Assembly: GCA_900542195.1 (NCBI GenBank)
Contig: UQNA01000019.1
Location: 1-44,495 of the forward strand
Direction: 5' to 3'
Length of the DNA stretch: 44,495 nucleotides
DNA from: an uncultured Sutterella sp.
GTDB lineage: Bacteria > Pseudomonadota > Gammaproteobacteria > Burkholderiales > Burkholderiaceae_F
The position numbers and the translations under genes are program-made. Shown here in pieces: positions 23,183 to 31,356 of this stretch. How positions within the stretch are numbered: the first letter of the stretch is position 1; each line of letters opens with the position of its first letter. The notes under the pieces are model-generated. The model did no database searches. It was not told the origin of the DNA and was given only the letters and a program-made list of their open reading frames with translations.

Positions 23183-24571
23183 ATGTCCGTTACACCGACA
23201 CGATTAACGCCGCCATCGACTTCGTATTGGTCCATTATCAAGCTTTCCGCGCCTATTTGGGTTTCCAATTTAGCAATTGTCGGCGGAAGCACCATCGATA
23301 CTTTGATGGCCGGTCACTTAGGTCCTACGGATCTTGCCGGTGTTGCCATTGGTATTGCCGTTTCTATCTCAATCTTTGTCGGTTTAGTGGGAATTATGCA
23401 AGGCTTGTCACCAATTGCAGCTCACCATTTAGGCGCCGGCAAACACGAAAAAATCGGCCCCGAACTCCACCAGACTCTTTGGATTGCAGTTTTTCTATCC
23501 ATCATCGGCGTTTTAGTTATGACGTATACGCCGTTATGGATGAGTTTGACCAATGCACAAGGTGAGACGGCAAAGATTGCTTCCCTATACCTCATTATCA
23601 ATGCGATTGGACTTCCCGGAGCCATGGCTGGACGTGCTTACTTGGCGTTGAATGCTGCAGTGTCACGTCCGAAGATTGCTATGTGGATTTCCCTGCTAAT
23701 GCTGGCGTTAAAAGCTCCCTTTAATGCCCTTTTCATGTACGGTTGGGGACCAATCCCTGCATTAGGAGGCGCCGGATGTGCAGTCTCCTCTGCCCTTACC
23801 TCTTGGCTCACCCTCTTATTATTCTGGGGGATTTGGCATTTCGACAGTTTCTATGTCCGCATGAGATCGGAAACGTTCTCATTGCCGAATTGGAAGATCA
23901 TGGCGGCTCAGCTTAAGCTCGGCATTCCTATCGGCCTGTCCGCATTCTTTGAAGTGACGTCATTCACGTTCATGACAATTTTTATTTCCCGCTTAGGAGA
24001 GGTTACAGTTTCGGGTCACCAGATTGTTGCTAATTTAACTTCTCTTTTCTATATGCTTCCGCTCTCCATCGGCGTGACCGCTTCTGTTTTGGTCTCACAG
24101 AGTCTTGGAGCAGGAAGCGCGGAGTCTGCACGGAGAGCTACGTTTAATTGTCTAAAATTCGGCATCTGCTGTGCGGTTGTCGTTTCATTGATTCTATATT
24201 TCTTCAAATATTTCTTTGTAGAACTCTATACAGATAATACCTCTGTCATTGCCATCTCAGCACTCTTGATTCCTTTTGCCGCGTTCTATCACGTCTTTGA
24301 CGCCATTAACTGCATTGGGTCTTTTGCCATGAGAGGGTATCGCATTACGGTTGCTCCAATGGTTCTATACGGAGTATTGCTTTGGGGCATCGGCTTAGGT
24401 TTAGGAAGTCTGTTGACGTTTACCGATACATTAACCGCCGCACCGCTTGGCGCCAGAGGCTATTGGAGTGCTATCACGATTGGTTTGACGATGTCGGGTA
24501 TTGTTGTCGGATTCCTCGCCGTCATGGTTGCAAACAATACTGTTAAAGGCAAAAAGGTCTGGCTTAAATAA
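23183..24571 (+). CDS. MATE-family multidrug exporter (NorM-like)
   Basis: 462 residues, 12 membrane helices in two pseudo-repeats. The repeat signatures are SNLAIVGGSTIDTLMAGHLG in the first half and LGEVTVSGHQIVANLTSLFY in the second, with LGAGKHEKIG and LGAGSAESARR after each. It exports cationic drugs or metabolites in exchange for Na+ or H+. ATG 23183 is preferred because the family begins shortly before SYWSIIKLSAPIWVSN; a longer frame overlaps the previous gene. It lies 17 bases after the glycosyltransferase-like gene, probably one transcript. Confidence 0.88.
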   Translation: MSVTPTRLTPPSTSYWSIIKLSAPIWVSNLAIVGGSTIDTLMAGHLGPTDLAGVAIGIAVSISIFVGLVGIMQGLSPIAAHHLGAGKHEKIGPELHQTLWIAVFLSIIGVLVMTYTPLWMSLTNAQGETAKIASLYLIINAIGLPGAMAGRAYLALNAAVSRPKIAMWISLLMLALKAPFNALFMYGWGPIPALGGAGCAVSSALTSWLTLLLFWGIWHFDSFYVRMRSETFSLPNWKIMAAQLKLGIPIGLSAFFEVTSFTFMTIFISRLGEVTVSGHQIVANLTSLFYMLPLSIGVTASVLVSQSLGAGSAESARRATFNCLKFGICCAVVVSLILYFFKYFFVELYTDNTSVIAISALLIPFAAFYHVFDAINCIGSFAMRGYRITVAPMVLYGVLLWGIGLGLGSLLTFTDTLTAAPLGARGYWSAITIGLTMSGIVVGFLAVMVANNTVKGKKVWLK

Positions 24572-24572
24572 T

Positions 24573-24604
24573 TCAGCATCCTCATAGCTGAGTCCGCTTT
24601 TTCC
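24573..24604 (+). terminator. Weak terminator-like hairpin after the MATE gene
   Basis: TCAGC (24573-24577) pairs with GCTGA (24587-24591), then GTCCGCTTTTTCC. The stem is short and the T run is offset, so termination would be partial at best. Confidence 0.3.
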
Positions 24605-24634
24605 TTAAAATCAGAAAAATCTGAGGAGGAAAAA

Positions 24635-26299
24635 GTGGACAATAAATTAGCTTTAGAGGACGAAATACTGCTCCTGACTAAACAACTCTGTGCTATTGCT
24701 TCTGTTTCGGCTGACGCCGAAAAAGAAAATGAATGCGCAGAGTTTATTTTTAACTATCTCTCATCTATTAAGCCAGCCCCTTCGTTAACAATAGAAGCAG
24801 AACTGATTCCTTGCGAAAAAGATCCTTGGAATCGAATAGCTGTTCTCGGCCTTCTTTCTTCTCCCCAATCTCAGGGGCGTACGATTTTGCTTACCGGACA
24901 CTTTGATGTCGTCGCTACCGATGTTTGCGGAGAGCTCAAATCTCAGGCATTTGAACCGGACTTGTATACAGAGCTCCTACGAGAGCGTTCGCTTAATCCG
25001 GAAGCTAAAAAAGATTTACATTCCGGGAATTGGCTTTTTGGACGCGGCGTCATGGATATGAAGGGAGGACTTGCTCTCTTTCTGTCCATGATCAAAGAAT
25101 ATGCAGAATCCGGCTGCGGACTCAATCTCTTATTTCTAGCTGTACCTGATGAAGAGAACAGCAGCGCGGGCATGCGAGGAACAATCCGCAAACTTAATTC
25201 CTTTATCAAAGAAAATAAGCTGGATGTCCTCGCCGCTTTTACCGGAGAACCTTGTTTTCGGACCACTCCCAATGCATCGGTCCAATCATTCCGTCCCTAT
25301 TACACCGGCACAACGGGCAAAATCATGCCTTTCTTTTACTGCGTCGGGAAGGCAGCGCACGTCAACGATTACTTTCAAGGCCTCAACTCGGTTCTCTTAG
25401 CTTCAGAAATCGTGACGAAGATGGAATCGAATCCGGCCTTCCTTGAAGGACAAGGTAGTTGGCTTCTTTCTCCTCCTGCCTGTCTGGGCTTCGAAATTAG
25501 AAGAAACGGTTATTCAGTAACGCTCCCGGAAAAAACCGTTTGCTATTTCAATCTTCTAACTATAGAAAAAACTCCTCAAGAAATCTTATCCTTGTGCGTG
25601 GGGCTTGCACAAGATGCCGCAAGTTCAGCTTTAGAAACTTTAAAGACTTCCGAAGAAACTTATATTCGAAGAGGAGGAACATCGAGCTCTCTTCCGAAGA
25701 TAAAAGTTCTCAGCTATTCCGAACTTCTGAATAAAGTTAGAGCTCAGTTTAAAGACAACGAAACCTTCGATCGGACGTTAAAGAAAGAACTGTCATCGAG
25801 ACAAGATTCTTTCGATGAACGGGAACAAGCCATCCGAATCATTGAAGCGATTATCTCTTTGAGTCATTCAAGTGAACCTGAAATTGTAGTTGGTTTTCTT
25901 CCACCCTATTATCCGCCGAGAATTAATAAGAGAAGAAATGAAAAAGAAAGCCGAATCAAAGACCTCATACATGAAGTGATTGCCAAGAGCAATCACTTGG
26001 CCTGCGATTCCGACAGCACTTTCATAGAAGTATTCGGAGGCATCACCGATTTGTCCTATCTTGGATATGAAGGGAATCCCAAAGATTTAGAGTTTATTGC
26101 GGATAATCTTCCGGGATGGGGCGAAACCTTTTGGATTCCCATTCAAGAGTTAACAGAGCTGAGCATTCCAATTGCTAATTTAGGTCCTTCCGGCAAAGAT
26201 GCTCATAAGATGACCGAAAGACTTGAGTTGGATTATTCCTTAAGAACCGCACCGGAGCTGCTTAAATTTGCCATTGAAAAATTAAGCAAGCTCCAGTGA
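24635..26299 (+). CDS. M20-family hydrolase of the RocB type
   Basis: 554 residues, the length of RocB-like proteins and longer than ordinary M20 peptidases. Metal-site motifs are intact: TGHFDVV (H89, D91), GVMDMKGG (D141) and VPDEENSS (E173, E174). A lid domain and long C-terminal extension follow, ending GPSGKDAHKMTERLELDYSL. It probably removes an acyl or amino-acyl group from a small metabolite. RocB is named from the Bacillus arginine-utilisation operon, but its exact substrate is not settled and no arginine-degradation gene is adjacent. Start is GTG, chosen because GAGGAGG lies six bases upstream. A small hairpin (TCAGA/TCTGA, 24611-24624) abuts that site. Confidence 0.75.
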   Translation: MDNKLALEDEILLLTKQLCAIASVSADAEKENECAEFIFNYLSSIKPAPSLTIEAELIPCEKDPWNRIAVLGLLSSPQSQGRTILLTGHFDVVATDVCGELKSQAFEPDLYTELLRERSLNPEAKKDLHSGNWLFGRGVMDMKGGLALFLSMIKEYAESGCGLNLLFLAVPDEENSSAGMRGTIRKLNSFIKENKLDVLAAFTGEPCFRTTPNASVQSFRPYYTGTTGKIMPFFYCVGKAAHVNDYFQGLNSVLLASEIVTKMESNPAFLEGQGSWLLSPPACLGFEIRRNGYSVTLPEKTVCYFNLLTIEKTPQEILSLCVGLAQDAASSALETLKTSEETYIRRGGTSSSLPKIKVLSYSELLNKVRAQFKDNETFDRTLKKELSSRQDSFDEREQAIRIIEAIISLSHSSEPEIVVGFLPPYYPPRINKRRNEKESRIKDLIHEVIAKSNHLACDSDSTFIEVFGGITDLSYLGYEGNPKDLEFIADNLPGWGETFWIPIQELTELSIPIANLGPSGKDAHKMTERLELDYSLRTAPELLKFAIEKLSKLQ

Positions 26300-26318
26300 C
26301 ACTCGTCGGCTCAGGATG

Positions 26319-26876
26319 TTAACCTTTGAGAGATTCTTCGATCCATTTATCAAGATTGTTCAAGGCTGATGAAACTTCGGAACTCGAGCTGTAGAAATGC
26401 GGCTCGATTGTTGCCTTTGCACACAACCTCCTGATATCTTCTATGGCGCCCCTCGGACTTGAACTGCCGGAAGTGATGAAAGGATGAATTCGTTTGCCGT
26501 CCAACGGCTGATCTTTAAGAAAGGTTCTCATTGGAACATCTAATCCACCCCACCAGTATGGACCTCCCACGTAGATGTCTGTATAACCGCTCAGGTCCGG
26601 AATTTTTGTAGCAATTTCTCTTCTTGCATCCGATCGAATCTCATCTCTTGCCAAATAAGTCATGTCATTGTAGTTTTCAGCGTATGGTTTAACGAGCTCT
26701 AAACGGATTATCGGATATCCTGTCTTTTCGTGGATTCTTTGAGCTAGACCGAAAGTATTTCCGGTTCTCGAGTACACAACGATTATTCCTTTGCGGACGT
26801 TTTGTGCGGACACTGGAAGAATGCTTAGAGCCGCCGCTGAAAAAACCGTTCCTATCACTTGTCTTCGCTTCAACAT
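26319..26876 (-). CDS. Exported (Tat-type) flavodoxin
   Basis: 185 residues. A signal peptide with twin arginines (MLKRRQVIGTVFSAAALS) is followed by a flavodoxin domain: VVYSRTGNTFGLAQRI is the FMN phosphate loop, YVGGPYWWGG the first isoalloxazine loop (tryptophan and tyrosine ready to stack on the flavin) and PFITSGSSSPRGA the second. The Tat signal fits export of a protein already holding FMN. Small exported flavodoxins of this kind are common in gut proteobacteria; partners are unknown. It converges with the RocB-type gene, stops only 19 bases apart, and has DUF3737 and cyclophilin-like genes upstream on the same strand. Confidence 0.85.
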   Translation of the reverse strand: MLKRRQVIGTVFSAAALSILPVSAQNVRKGIIVVYSRTGNTFGLAQRIHEKTGYPIIRLELVKPYAENYNDMTYLARDEIRSDARREIATKIPDLSGYTDIYVGGPYWWGGLDVPMRTFLKDQPLDGKRIHPFITSGSSSPRGAIEDIRRLCAKATIEPHFYSSSSEVSSALNNLDKWIEESLKG

Positions 26877-27010
26877 AATTTTCTCTTTGACTTGAGTTAC
26901 TCAGAAAAAAGGTAAAAGTTCTCCATCATCAGGCAAATGCCTAATGTCTTTATTTGGAAGAGTTAACGTAGGCCAGCAGCTCCGTCTAAAAACGACTTTT
27001 GATTTAAGCC

Positions 27011-27053
27011 AAATTCACATCCTTCGTCTTACAAATGAGATGAATGTGAATTT
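27011..27053. repeat. Long imperfect inverted repeat (10-bp perfect outer arms)
   Basis: AAATTCACAT (27011-27020) pairs perfectly with ATGTGAATTT (27044-27053). Inside, TCGTCT and AGATGA continue the stem with one G-U after a 3-base bulge. There is no T run, so it is not an intrinsic terminator. It lies between DUF3737 and the flavodoxin gene and could be an operator, a processing site or a small mobile-element remnant. Confidence 0.5.
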
Positions 27054-27143
27054 ACGCAACCGCTTGCTGACTCCGCCAGCCGGAAGACTTCTTTCTGTGC
27101 CTCTTTGAGATTGAACAGGAAGAAGTAATTATTAACTTCAGAG

Positions 27144-27986
27144 TTATTCTTTTCTCTTTAGAATTGACGCACGGCCGGGCTCTTCTTCAATGATTTCTCC
27201 GTAATCATCGGCAAGAATCGAACCTGACAGCGGATTCTTAACGGAAAGAACCGAGCCACGGATTTCAGCACGTACCGATGATTCTTCAAATGCAAGATCG
27301 GTGTTTTTCATCGTGCAATTCTTAAGAATAAGATCCTTTGCAAAGCACAGCGGCTGAGTTCCTTCTATTTCACAGTTTTCCAAAACCAGATTAGTAGAAA
27401 ACCAACCGAGGTATTCGCCTTTAACTACGGAGTTTCTTACCGTGACGTTTTCGCTATGCCAGAAGGCGTCTTTGGTATCTAAAACAGAGTCTTCAATAAC
27501 GATATCCCGGCAGTATTGGAAGGAATATTTGCCTTTCTGCTTCACATTCTTCAAGTACAAATCTTGAGTATCCAAGAACACATACTCGGCTTCCAAAGTC
27601 GAATCTTTTACTGTAATTCCTCTGCACTTCCAGCCAAACTCAGGAGAGTTGATAAGGCAACGCTCTAAGAGAATGTTCTGGCAGTCGCGAAGAGCTTTGA
27701 TGCCTCCTAAAACAGAATCTAAAATTTTGCCGTTAAAACAGTACCAAAGGCCAGCTCTTGCCCTCTCATCAAGACTGCACTTCCATAGCTCAAATCGATC
27801 AGCATGCCAGAGCGGATATCTCAAGGAGAAGGAACAGTTCTCAACCAAAATGTTTTGAGGATGTTTAAGCGGAGACTCTCCATCGGTCGGTCCGGCAAAA
27901 ATACAGTTTCTCAGAGCCGTGTCTTCCAACTTGCACAGAGCTCTCTCCATGTCAAAGCTTTTTCCGTTTATTTCATGGTTCAACAT
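27144..27986 (-). CDS. DUF3737-family right-handed beta-helix protein
   Basis: 280 residues from this ATG. NHEINGKSFDMERALCKLED, then CIFAGPTDGESPLKHPQNIL and SLRYPLWHADRFELWKCSLD match the DUF3737 family. The body is a ladder of short repeats of the type (N/D)-I-x-L-x-(N/D)-C/S (for example NILLERCLIN, NVTVRNSVVK, NLVLENCEIE), which form a parallel beta-helix. No signal peptide, so cytoplasmic. Function unknown; the family is frequent in gut bacteria. AAGGA precedes this ATG; the frame extends 48 codons further upstream over the end of the previous gene, so the longer start is rejected. It begins five bases after the cyclophilin-like gene ends. Confidence 0.85.
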   Translation of the reverse strand: MLNHEINGKSFDMERALCKLEDTALRNCIFAGPTDGESPLKHPQNILVENCSFSLRYPLWHADRFELWKCSLDERARAGLWYCFNGKILDSVLGGIKALRDCQNILLERCLINSPEFGWKCRGITVKDSTLEAEYVFLDTQDLYLKNVKQKGKYSFQYCRDIVIEDSVLDTKDAFWHSENVTVRNSVVKGEYLGWFSTNLVLENCEIEGTQPLCFAKDLILKNCTMKNTDLAFEESSVRAEIRGSVLSVKNPLSGSILADDYGEIIEEEPGRASILKRKE

Positions 27987-27991
27987 TAGGA

Positions 27992-28408
27992 TTAATCCTT
28001 TGAAAAAAATCTTACCTTTCTGCTTCCCGATTCCTTTATGGCTTTCAAAGCTTCCGGAGATAAGGTTCCCAAAGAATAGAGACCGGTAGAGGGGCAAAAA
28101 TCTTTGATAAATACGGCGAGGTTCCCCCAAGGAGCGTAGTAAGTCAAATCTCCGGTCAATGGAGTAAAACCATTTGCTGCGCCAGCCGGAGTTAGTTTTT
28201 TTGTTAAGTACGCTATCCTCTCAAAAGCGCCGTAATCCTCAAACTTCAATTCTTGGGGAAGCTGTTTTAAAAATTCTTTAGCTTCTTGACTGTCATTTAA
28301 GCTGACAGAATATTCTTTTCCGTCACATTCCAAGTAGATTTCTGCAGCCATACTATTACCAAAAATAAGAATACCAAGCAGGGTGACCAATAATCTGATT
28401 GTTTTCAT
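27992..28408 (-). CDS. Exported cyclophilin-like domain protein
   Basis: 138 residues. The signal peptide MKTIRLLVTLLGILIFGNSM is cut near AAEIYLEC. The remainder, with LKQLPQELKFEDYGAFERIA, GDLTYYAPWGNLAVFIKDF and YSLGTLSPEALKAI, matches the cyclophilin-like family found beside flavodoxins and aldo/keto reductases in gut bacteria. Residues for prolyl isomerisation are not evident, so it is probably a ligand-binding relative. ATG 28408 has GGAG seven bases upstream; two upstream ATGs lack a ribosome binding site. It appears to be co-transcribed with DUF3737 (gap of five bases). Confidence 0.8.
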   Translation of the reverse strand: MKTIRLLVTLLGILIFGNSMAAEIYLECDGKEYSVSLNDSQEAKEFLKQLPQELKFEDYGAFERIAYLTKKLTPAGAANGFTPLTGDLTYYAPWGNLAVFIKDFCPSTGLYSLGTLSPEALKAIKESGSRKVRFFSKD

Positions 28409-28510
28409 TTTCAACTCCATAGGGGAGGGATGAAAAAATTTTAGGACTTCCTGCAAAGAATGTGAAATACTTATTTTAGATAGTATTTATTATTTTTATG
28501 CATAACTACC

Positions 28511-28544
28511 AAAAGGCCGCAGAGGTTAAATTCTGCGGCCTTTT
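28511..28544 (-). terminator. Intrinsic terminator after the M20 peptidase gene
   Basis: A 13-bp perfect stem, AAAAGGCCGCAGA with TCTGCGGCCTTTT, around an 8-base loop. Symmetric ends mean it could work on both strands, but only the minus-strand peptidase gene ends here. Confidence 0.85.
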
Positions 28545-28560
28545 CTTGGATTAGCTATCT

Positions 28561-29808
28561 TTAAAGAAGCGGTTTAGTGTCTGTTGTTCCTGCCAAAGCC
28601 AGTGCTGTGAGAAGAATCAGTTTCGGACCAAGTTCAGTCTTTTCAAAAACAAAATGTTCTTTCAAAGTATGAGCTCCAATCCCCTTTCCTCCGGAGCAAA
28701 GGCAAGTTGAAGGAATATTCAAACTCATCGCCGCGTTAGCGTCAGTTGAAGACAGTCCGTAGTTCGTCAATTCAATGCCCAAAGCTTTTTGGGCTGCGCG
28801 GGCAGACTGAAGAACAGGACAATCATGCGGACGCAAGCCTGCAGGACGGTTTCCGATTTGAGTGGTCGTCACCTTTAAGTGAGTTTCCGGCAAAGCATTC
28901 GGCCATCTTGCATTTTCTTCCTTAACGGCTTTCTCAAAAGCTGCCAGAACGGCGTCTTCGACCTTCTTCAATTCAGTATTGCTCGTGCTGCGAATATCTA
29001 CGTCCACTTCGCAATGTGCAGCAATTGTGTTGACTGTTGTACCGCCCTTGATTGTTCCGATAGTAAAGGTTGTCTTCGGATCCTCCGGAACTTCAATCTT
29101 GGCGATATCGGCACCTGCACGGCAAACTGCATGAATAGCACTCGGAGTCTTTCCAAATTCTGCAAATGAATGGCCTCCGGGACCATCCACTGCAATTCTC
29201 CAACGGTGAGAACCGACAGCTCCACGAAGAACGCGGCCGACATCCGTGCTATCGACAGCGATAAAGGCGTCTAATTTGGTATTAGCACACAAGAACTTAG
29301 AACCGCGGATATCTCCGTTGCCCTCTTCGCCTACAGTGCCAACAAACAGAATGTCTTCATCAGTTTCGATATTGGCTTCATTCAAAGCTCTCAAGACCTG
29401 AAGAAGTGCTCTTAAGCCGGAGCAGTTATCACCGATACCAGGGGCCCAATAGACATTTCCTTCACGGCGAACCTTAACATCGGTTTCGGCCGGAAAGACT
29501 GAGTCCATATGAGCGCCGATAGCAATCGTTTTAGCTCCGGTTTTGCCTTTACGGCGTCCAAGCACATTTCCAATGCCGTCTTTACAGACATCTGTAAGAC
29601 CGTACTGTTTCATGCGTTTAACCAATTCGTCAGCTCTCTTTTCTTCTTGGAAAGTAGGAGCGCTGATTTCGCACAAATCGACTTGTTCCTGCATTGCCAA
29701 TTCAGTTTGGTCCTGAATGCAGCCTAAGGCTTTTTCGACTTGGTTATTCTTCAGAAGAGCAGCAATAGTATTTGTGTACTGTTCAAGAATAGGAGGATGA
29801 TTTGTCAT
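28561..29808 (-). CDS. M20-family metallopeptidase (PepT-like)
   Basis: 415 residues. Di-zinc site motifs are complete: IGAHMDSVF (H100, D102), GIGDNCSG (D127), TVGEEGNGD (E161, E162) and the C-terminal GIGAHTLKEHF histidine. A dimerisation domain with GPGGHSFAEFG (H in the substrate site) lies at about 210-330. It is a cytoplasmic di/tripeptidase or amidohydrolase. It follows the DcuC-like carrier by 12 bases, so the carrier probably delivers the substrate that this enzyme cleaves, or removes its product. Terminated by a strong hairpin. Confidence 0.85.
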   Translation of the reverse strand: MTNHPPILEQYTNTIAALLKNNQVEKALGCIQDQTELAMQEQVDLCEISAPTFQEEKRADELVKRMKQYGLTDVCKDGIGNVLGRRKGKTGAKTIAIGAHMDSVFPAETDVKVRREGNVYWAPGIGDNCSGLRALLQVLRALNEANIETDEDILFVGTVGEEGNGDIRGSKFLCANTKLDAFIAVDSTDVGRVLRGAVGSHRWRIAVDGPGGHSFAEFGKTPSAIHAVCRAGADIAKIEVPEDPKTTFTIGTIKGGTTVNTIAAHCEVDVDIRSTSNTELKKVEDAVLAAFEKAVKEENARWPNALPETHLKVTTTQIGNRPAGLRPHDCPVLQSARAAQKALGIELTNYGLSSTDANAAMSLNIPSTCLCSGGKGIGAHTLKEHFVFEKTELGPKLILLTALALAGTTDTKPLL

Positions 29809-29820
29809 AAGTCTTCCTTT

Positions 29821-31086
29821 TTAGCACAAGAAGTACACAGAGATTAACATCACCACAGCTGCAGGAGCAGTTCTCTTAACTACTTCAACAGGAGAAACAG
29901 CTGCAATACCGGAAAGAAGAATGATACCGCCGGCTAACGGAGAAGCCTGACGGCCGATACCGGCAGCCATCATAGCTAAGTAACCTAAGTTATCAATCTG
30001 CATACCGAATTTAGCAGCGTGAGGTGTAACAGCTTCGTTGAAAGCAAAAGCTGCAGCGTCGCCGGAACCGGTCAAGACTGCTAATGCGAATGGTCCGATG
30101 GAACCACCGAGTTTTGCAACTTCATTGGCGTGGGTCAGATAGTTAACGAACACTTCGATGACGCCAGCTGCGCGCAAACCAGCGGCGAAGACACCAGCGG
30201 CAATGATGATACCTAAAATCTTGGCATAGCCATTACCCATACCGGCGAAGAACTTCTTAGTTACTTCTTCAGGGTTGGAACGTGTAACGGCAAGTGCGTA
30301 GAAAGTACCGATCAACATAGCTGTTGCGACGGACATCTTCAGTTCTTTGAACCAGATAGAAGCAACAACCAAGAGAACGACAGGAACGATAGGAGCAATT
30401 GCGAAAAGAATGTTCGGATGTTCAACTTCGTTGGATGCTTTTTCAATTGCCTGCTGAGTATTGGCAGCAGCCTTAGAGAAGTCACCCAGTACAAAGCAAG
30501 TAATCGTAATGCAGATAATGCTGATTAACCCGAGCGTTACAGTGGTTGAAGCATGGGCGCCGATGAATTCCATGATATCCATGGAAGCCAGCTTAGAGAT
30601 AAACGGGTTATGAGAAACGCCAGGGTTCAAATATGCGGGCATCATGCATCCGCCGACAGCAGCCGCGGCCATTGCAGGTCTGAAGCCAGCTCTAATCATG
30701 ATAGGAATCATTGTCGGACCTACAGCGGCACTTAACCCAGCCATAGATGGGATAGCTGTAGAAATCACGCTTGTGACGATCATACAAGCCGGCAATAAGA
30801 AGAGACCTAATTTCTTTAAAGGCTTCATTAAGAGGCTTACAAGATGAATATCACACTTTGTTAATGAGATAACTGCAGCAAAACCTAAAGCAGAGCAGAT
30901 TGCGATGATCAAGCTGCCGTTTGTCATAGACTTATCAAACTGCTTGAATGCCACCATTGGCTGCAATGAGATAAAAGCCATTACGAAACCGGAAGTTAAG
31001 AGCACTAATCTTGTTTCGTATCTCTTAATCAATGCGTAAACTGTCGCTATTACAACGGCAATAGCGACCCAGAATGTCCAGGTCAT
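29821..31086 (-). CDS. DcuC-family anaerobic C4-dicarboxylate carrier
   Basis: 421 residues with about 11-12 membrane helices. FDKSMTNGSLIIAICSALGF and MAAAAVGGCMMPAYLNPGVS, together with LTGSGDAAAFAFNEAVTPHA and AAGIGRQASPLAGGIILLSG, are the DcuC/DcuD signatures. DcuC carriers exchange succinate, fumarate or related acids during anaerobic growth. Coupling to an M20 peptidase gene suggests that the substrate may instead be an acidic peptide or N-acyl amino acid; that is inference. A -10-like TATACT lies about 60 bases upstream of the ATG and AAGGAGAAAGGAA forms its ribosome binding site. Confidence 0.8.
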   Translation of the reverse strand: MTWTFWVAIAVVIATVYALIKRYETRLVLLTSGFVMAFISLQPMVAFKQFDKSMTNGSLIIAICSALGFAAVISLTKCDIHLVSLLMKPLKKLGLFLLPACMIVTSVISTAIPSMAGLSAAVGPTMIPIMIRAGFRPAMAAAAVGGCMMPAYLNPGVSHNPFISKLASMDIMEFIGAHASTTVTLGLISIICITITCFVLGDFSKAAANTQQAIEKASNEVEHPNILFAIAPIVPVVLLVVASIWFKELKMSVATAMLIGTFYALAVTRSNPEEVTKKFFAGMGNGYAKILGIIIAAGVFAAGLRAAGVIEVFVNYLTHANEVAKLGGSIGPFALAVLTGSGDAAAFAFNEAVTPHAAKFGMQIDNLGYLAMMAAGIGRQASPLAGGIILLSGIAAVSPVEVVKRTAPAAVVMLISVYFLC

Positions 31087-31144
31087 TTCCTTTCTCCTTG
31101 AGTAAAAAAGTTGTTAACGTCTTATTGGTTGAGTATCACGAAGG

Positions 31145-31150
31145 AGTATA
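31145..31150 (-). promoter_or_regulatory. Candidate -10 box for the dcuC-peptidase operon
   Basis: TATACT on the minus strand. TCGACT lies 15 bases upstream, a short spacing for a -35, so an activator may be involved. The remaining sequence to 31310 is AT-rich with no gene. Confidence 0.35.
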
Positions 31151-31312
31151 GACCGATATTTCTTCAGTCGATATAGAGCTTTATCCTGAGAAAAAATGCC
31201 TTTTTTGGGAGAAATTTTGTTTTGTCCTTGACTTTTTTTAATAATTAATTTTCTATATTCCAAAAACGACTTTCATAATACTGAAACGAATCTCGAAAAA
31301 TAACGTCATATG

Positions 31313-31340
31313 CAAAAAGGCAGCCGAAGCTGCCTTTTTG
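31313..31340 (-). terminator. Intrinsic terminator after htpX
   Basis: CAAAAAGGCAGC pairs with GCTGCCTTTTTG over a UUCG tetraloop closed by C-G on the minus strand, an especially stable form. Confidence 0.92.
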
Positions 31341-31356
31341 CTGAAATTTGAGAATG

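Noticed and set aside
27987..28130. 48-codon N-terminal extension of the DUF3737 gene
   Set aside because: It overlaps the end of the cyclophilin-like gene in another frame, and the DUF3737 family begins at the internal ATG, which has its own AAGGA site.
31141..31180. Repeated CGATAT segments upstream of the dcuC gene as operators
   Set aside because: The repeats are only six to seven bases, imperfect and in AT-rich sequence; I could not separate them from chance.
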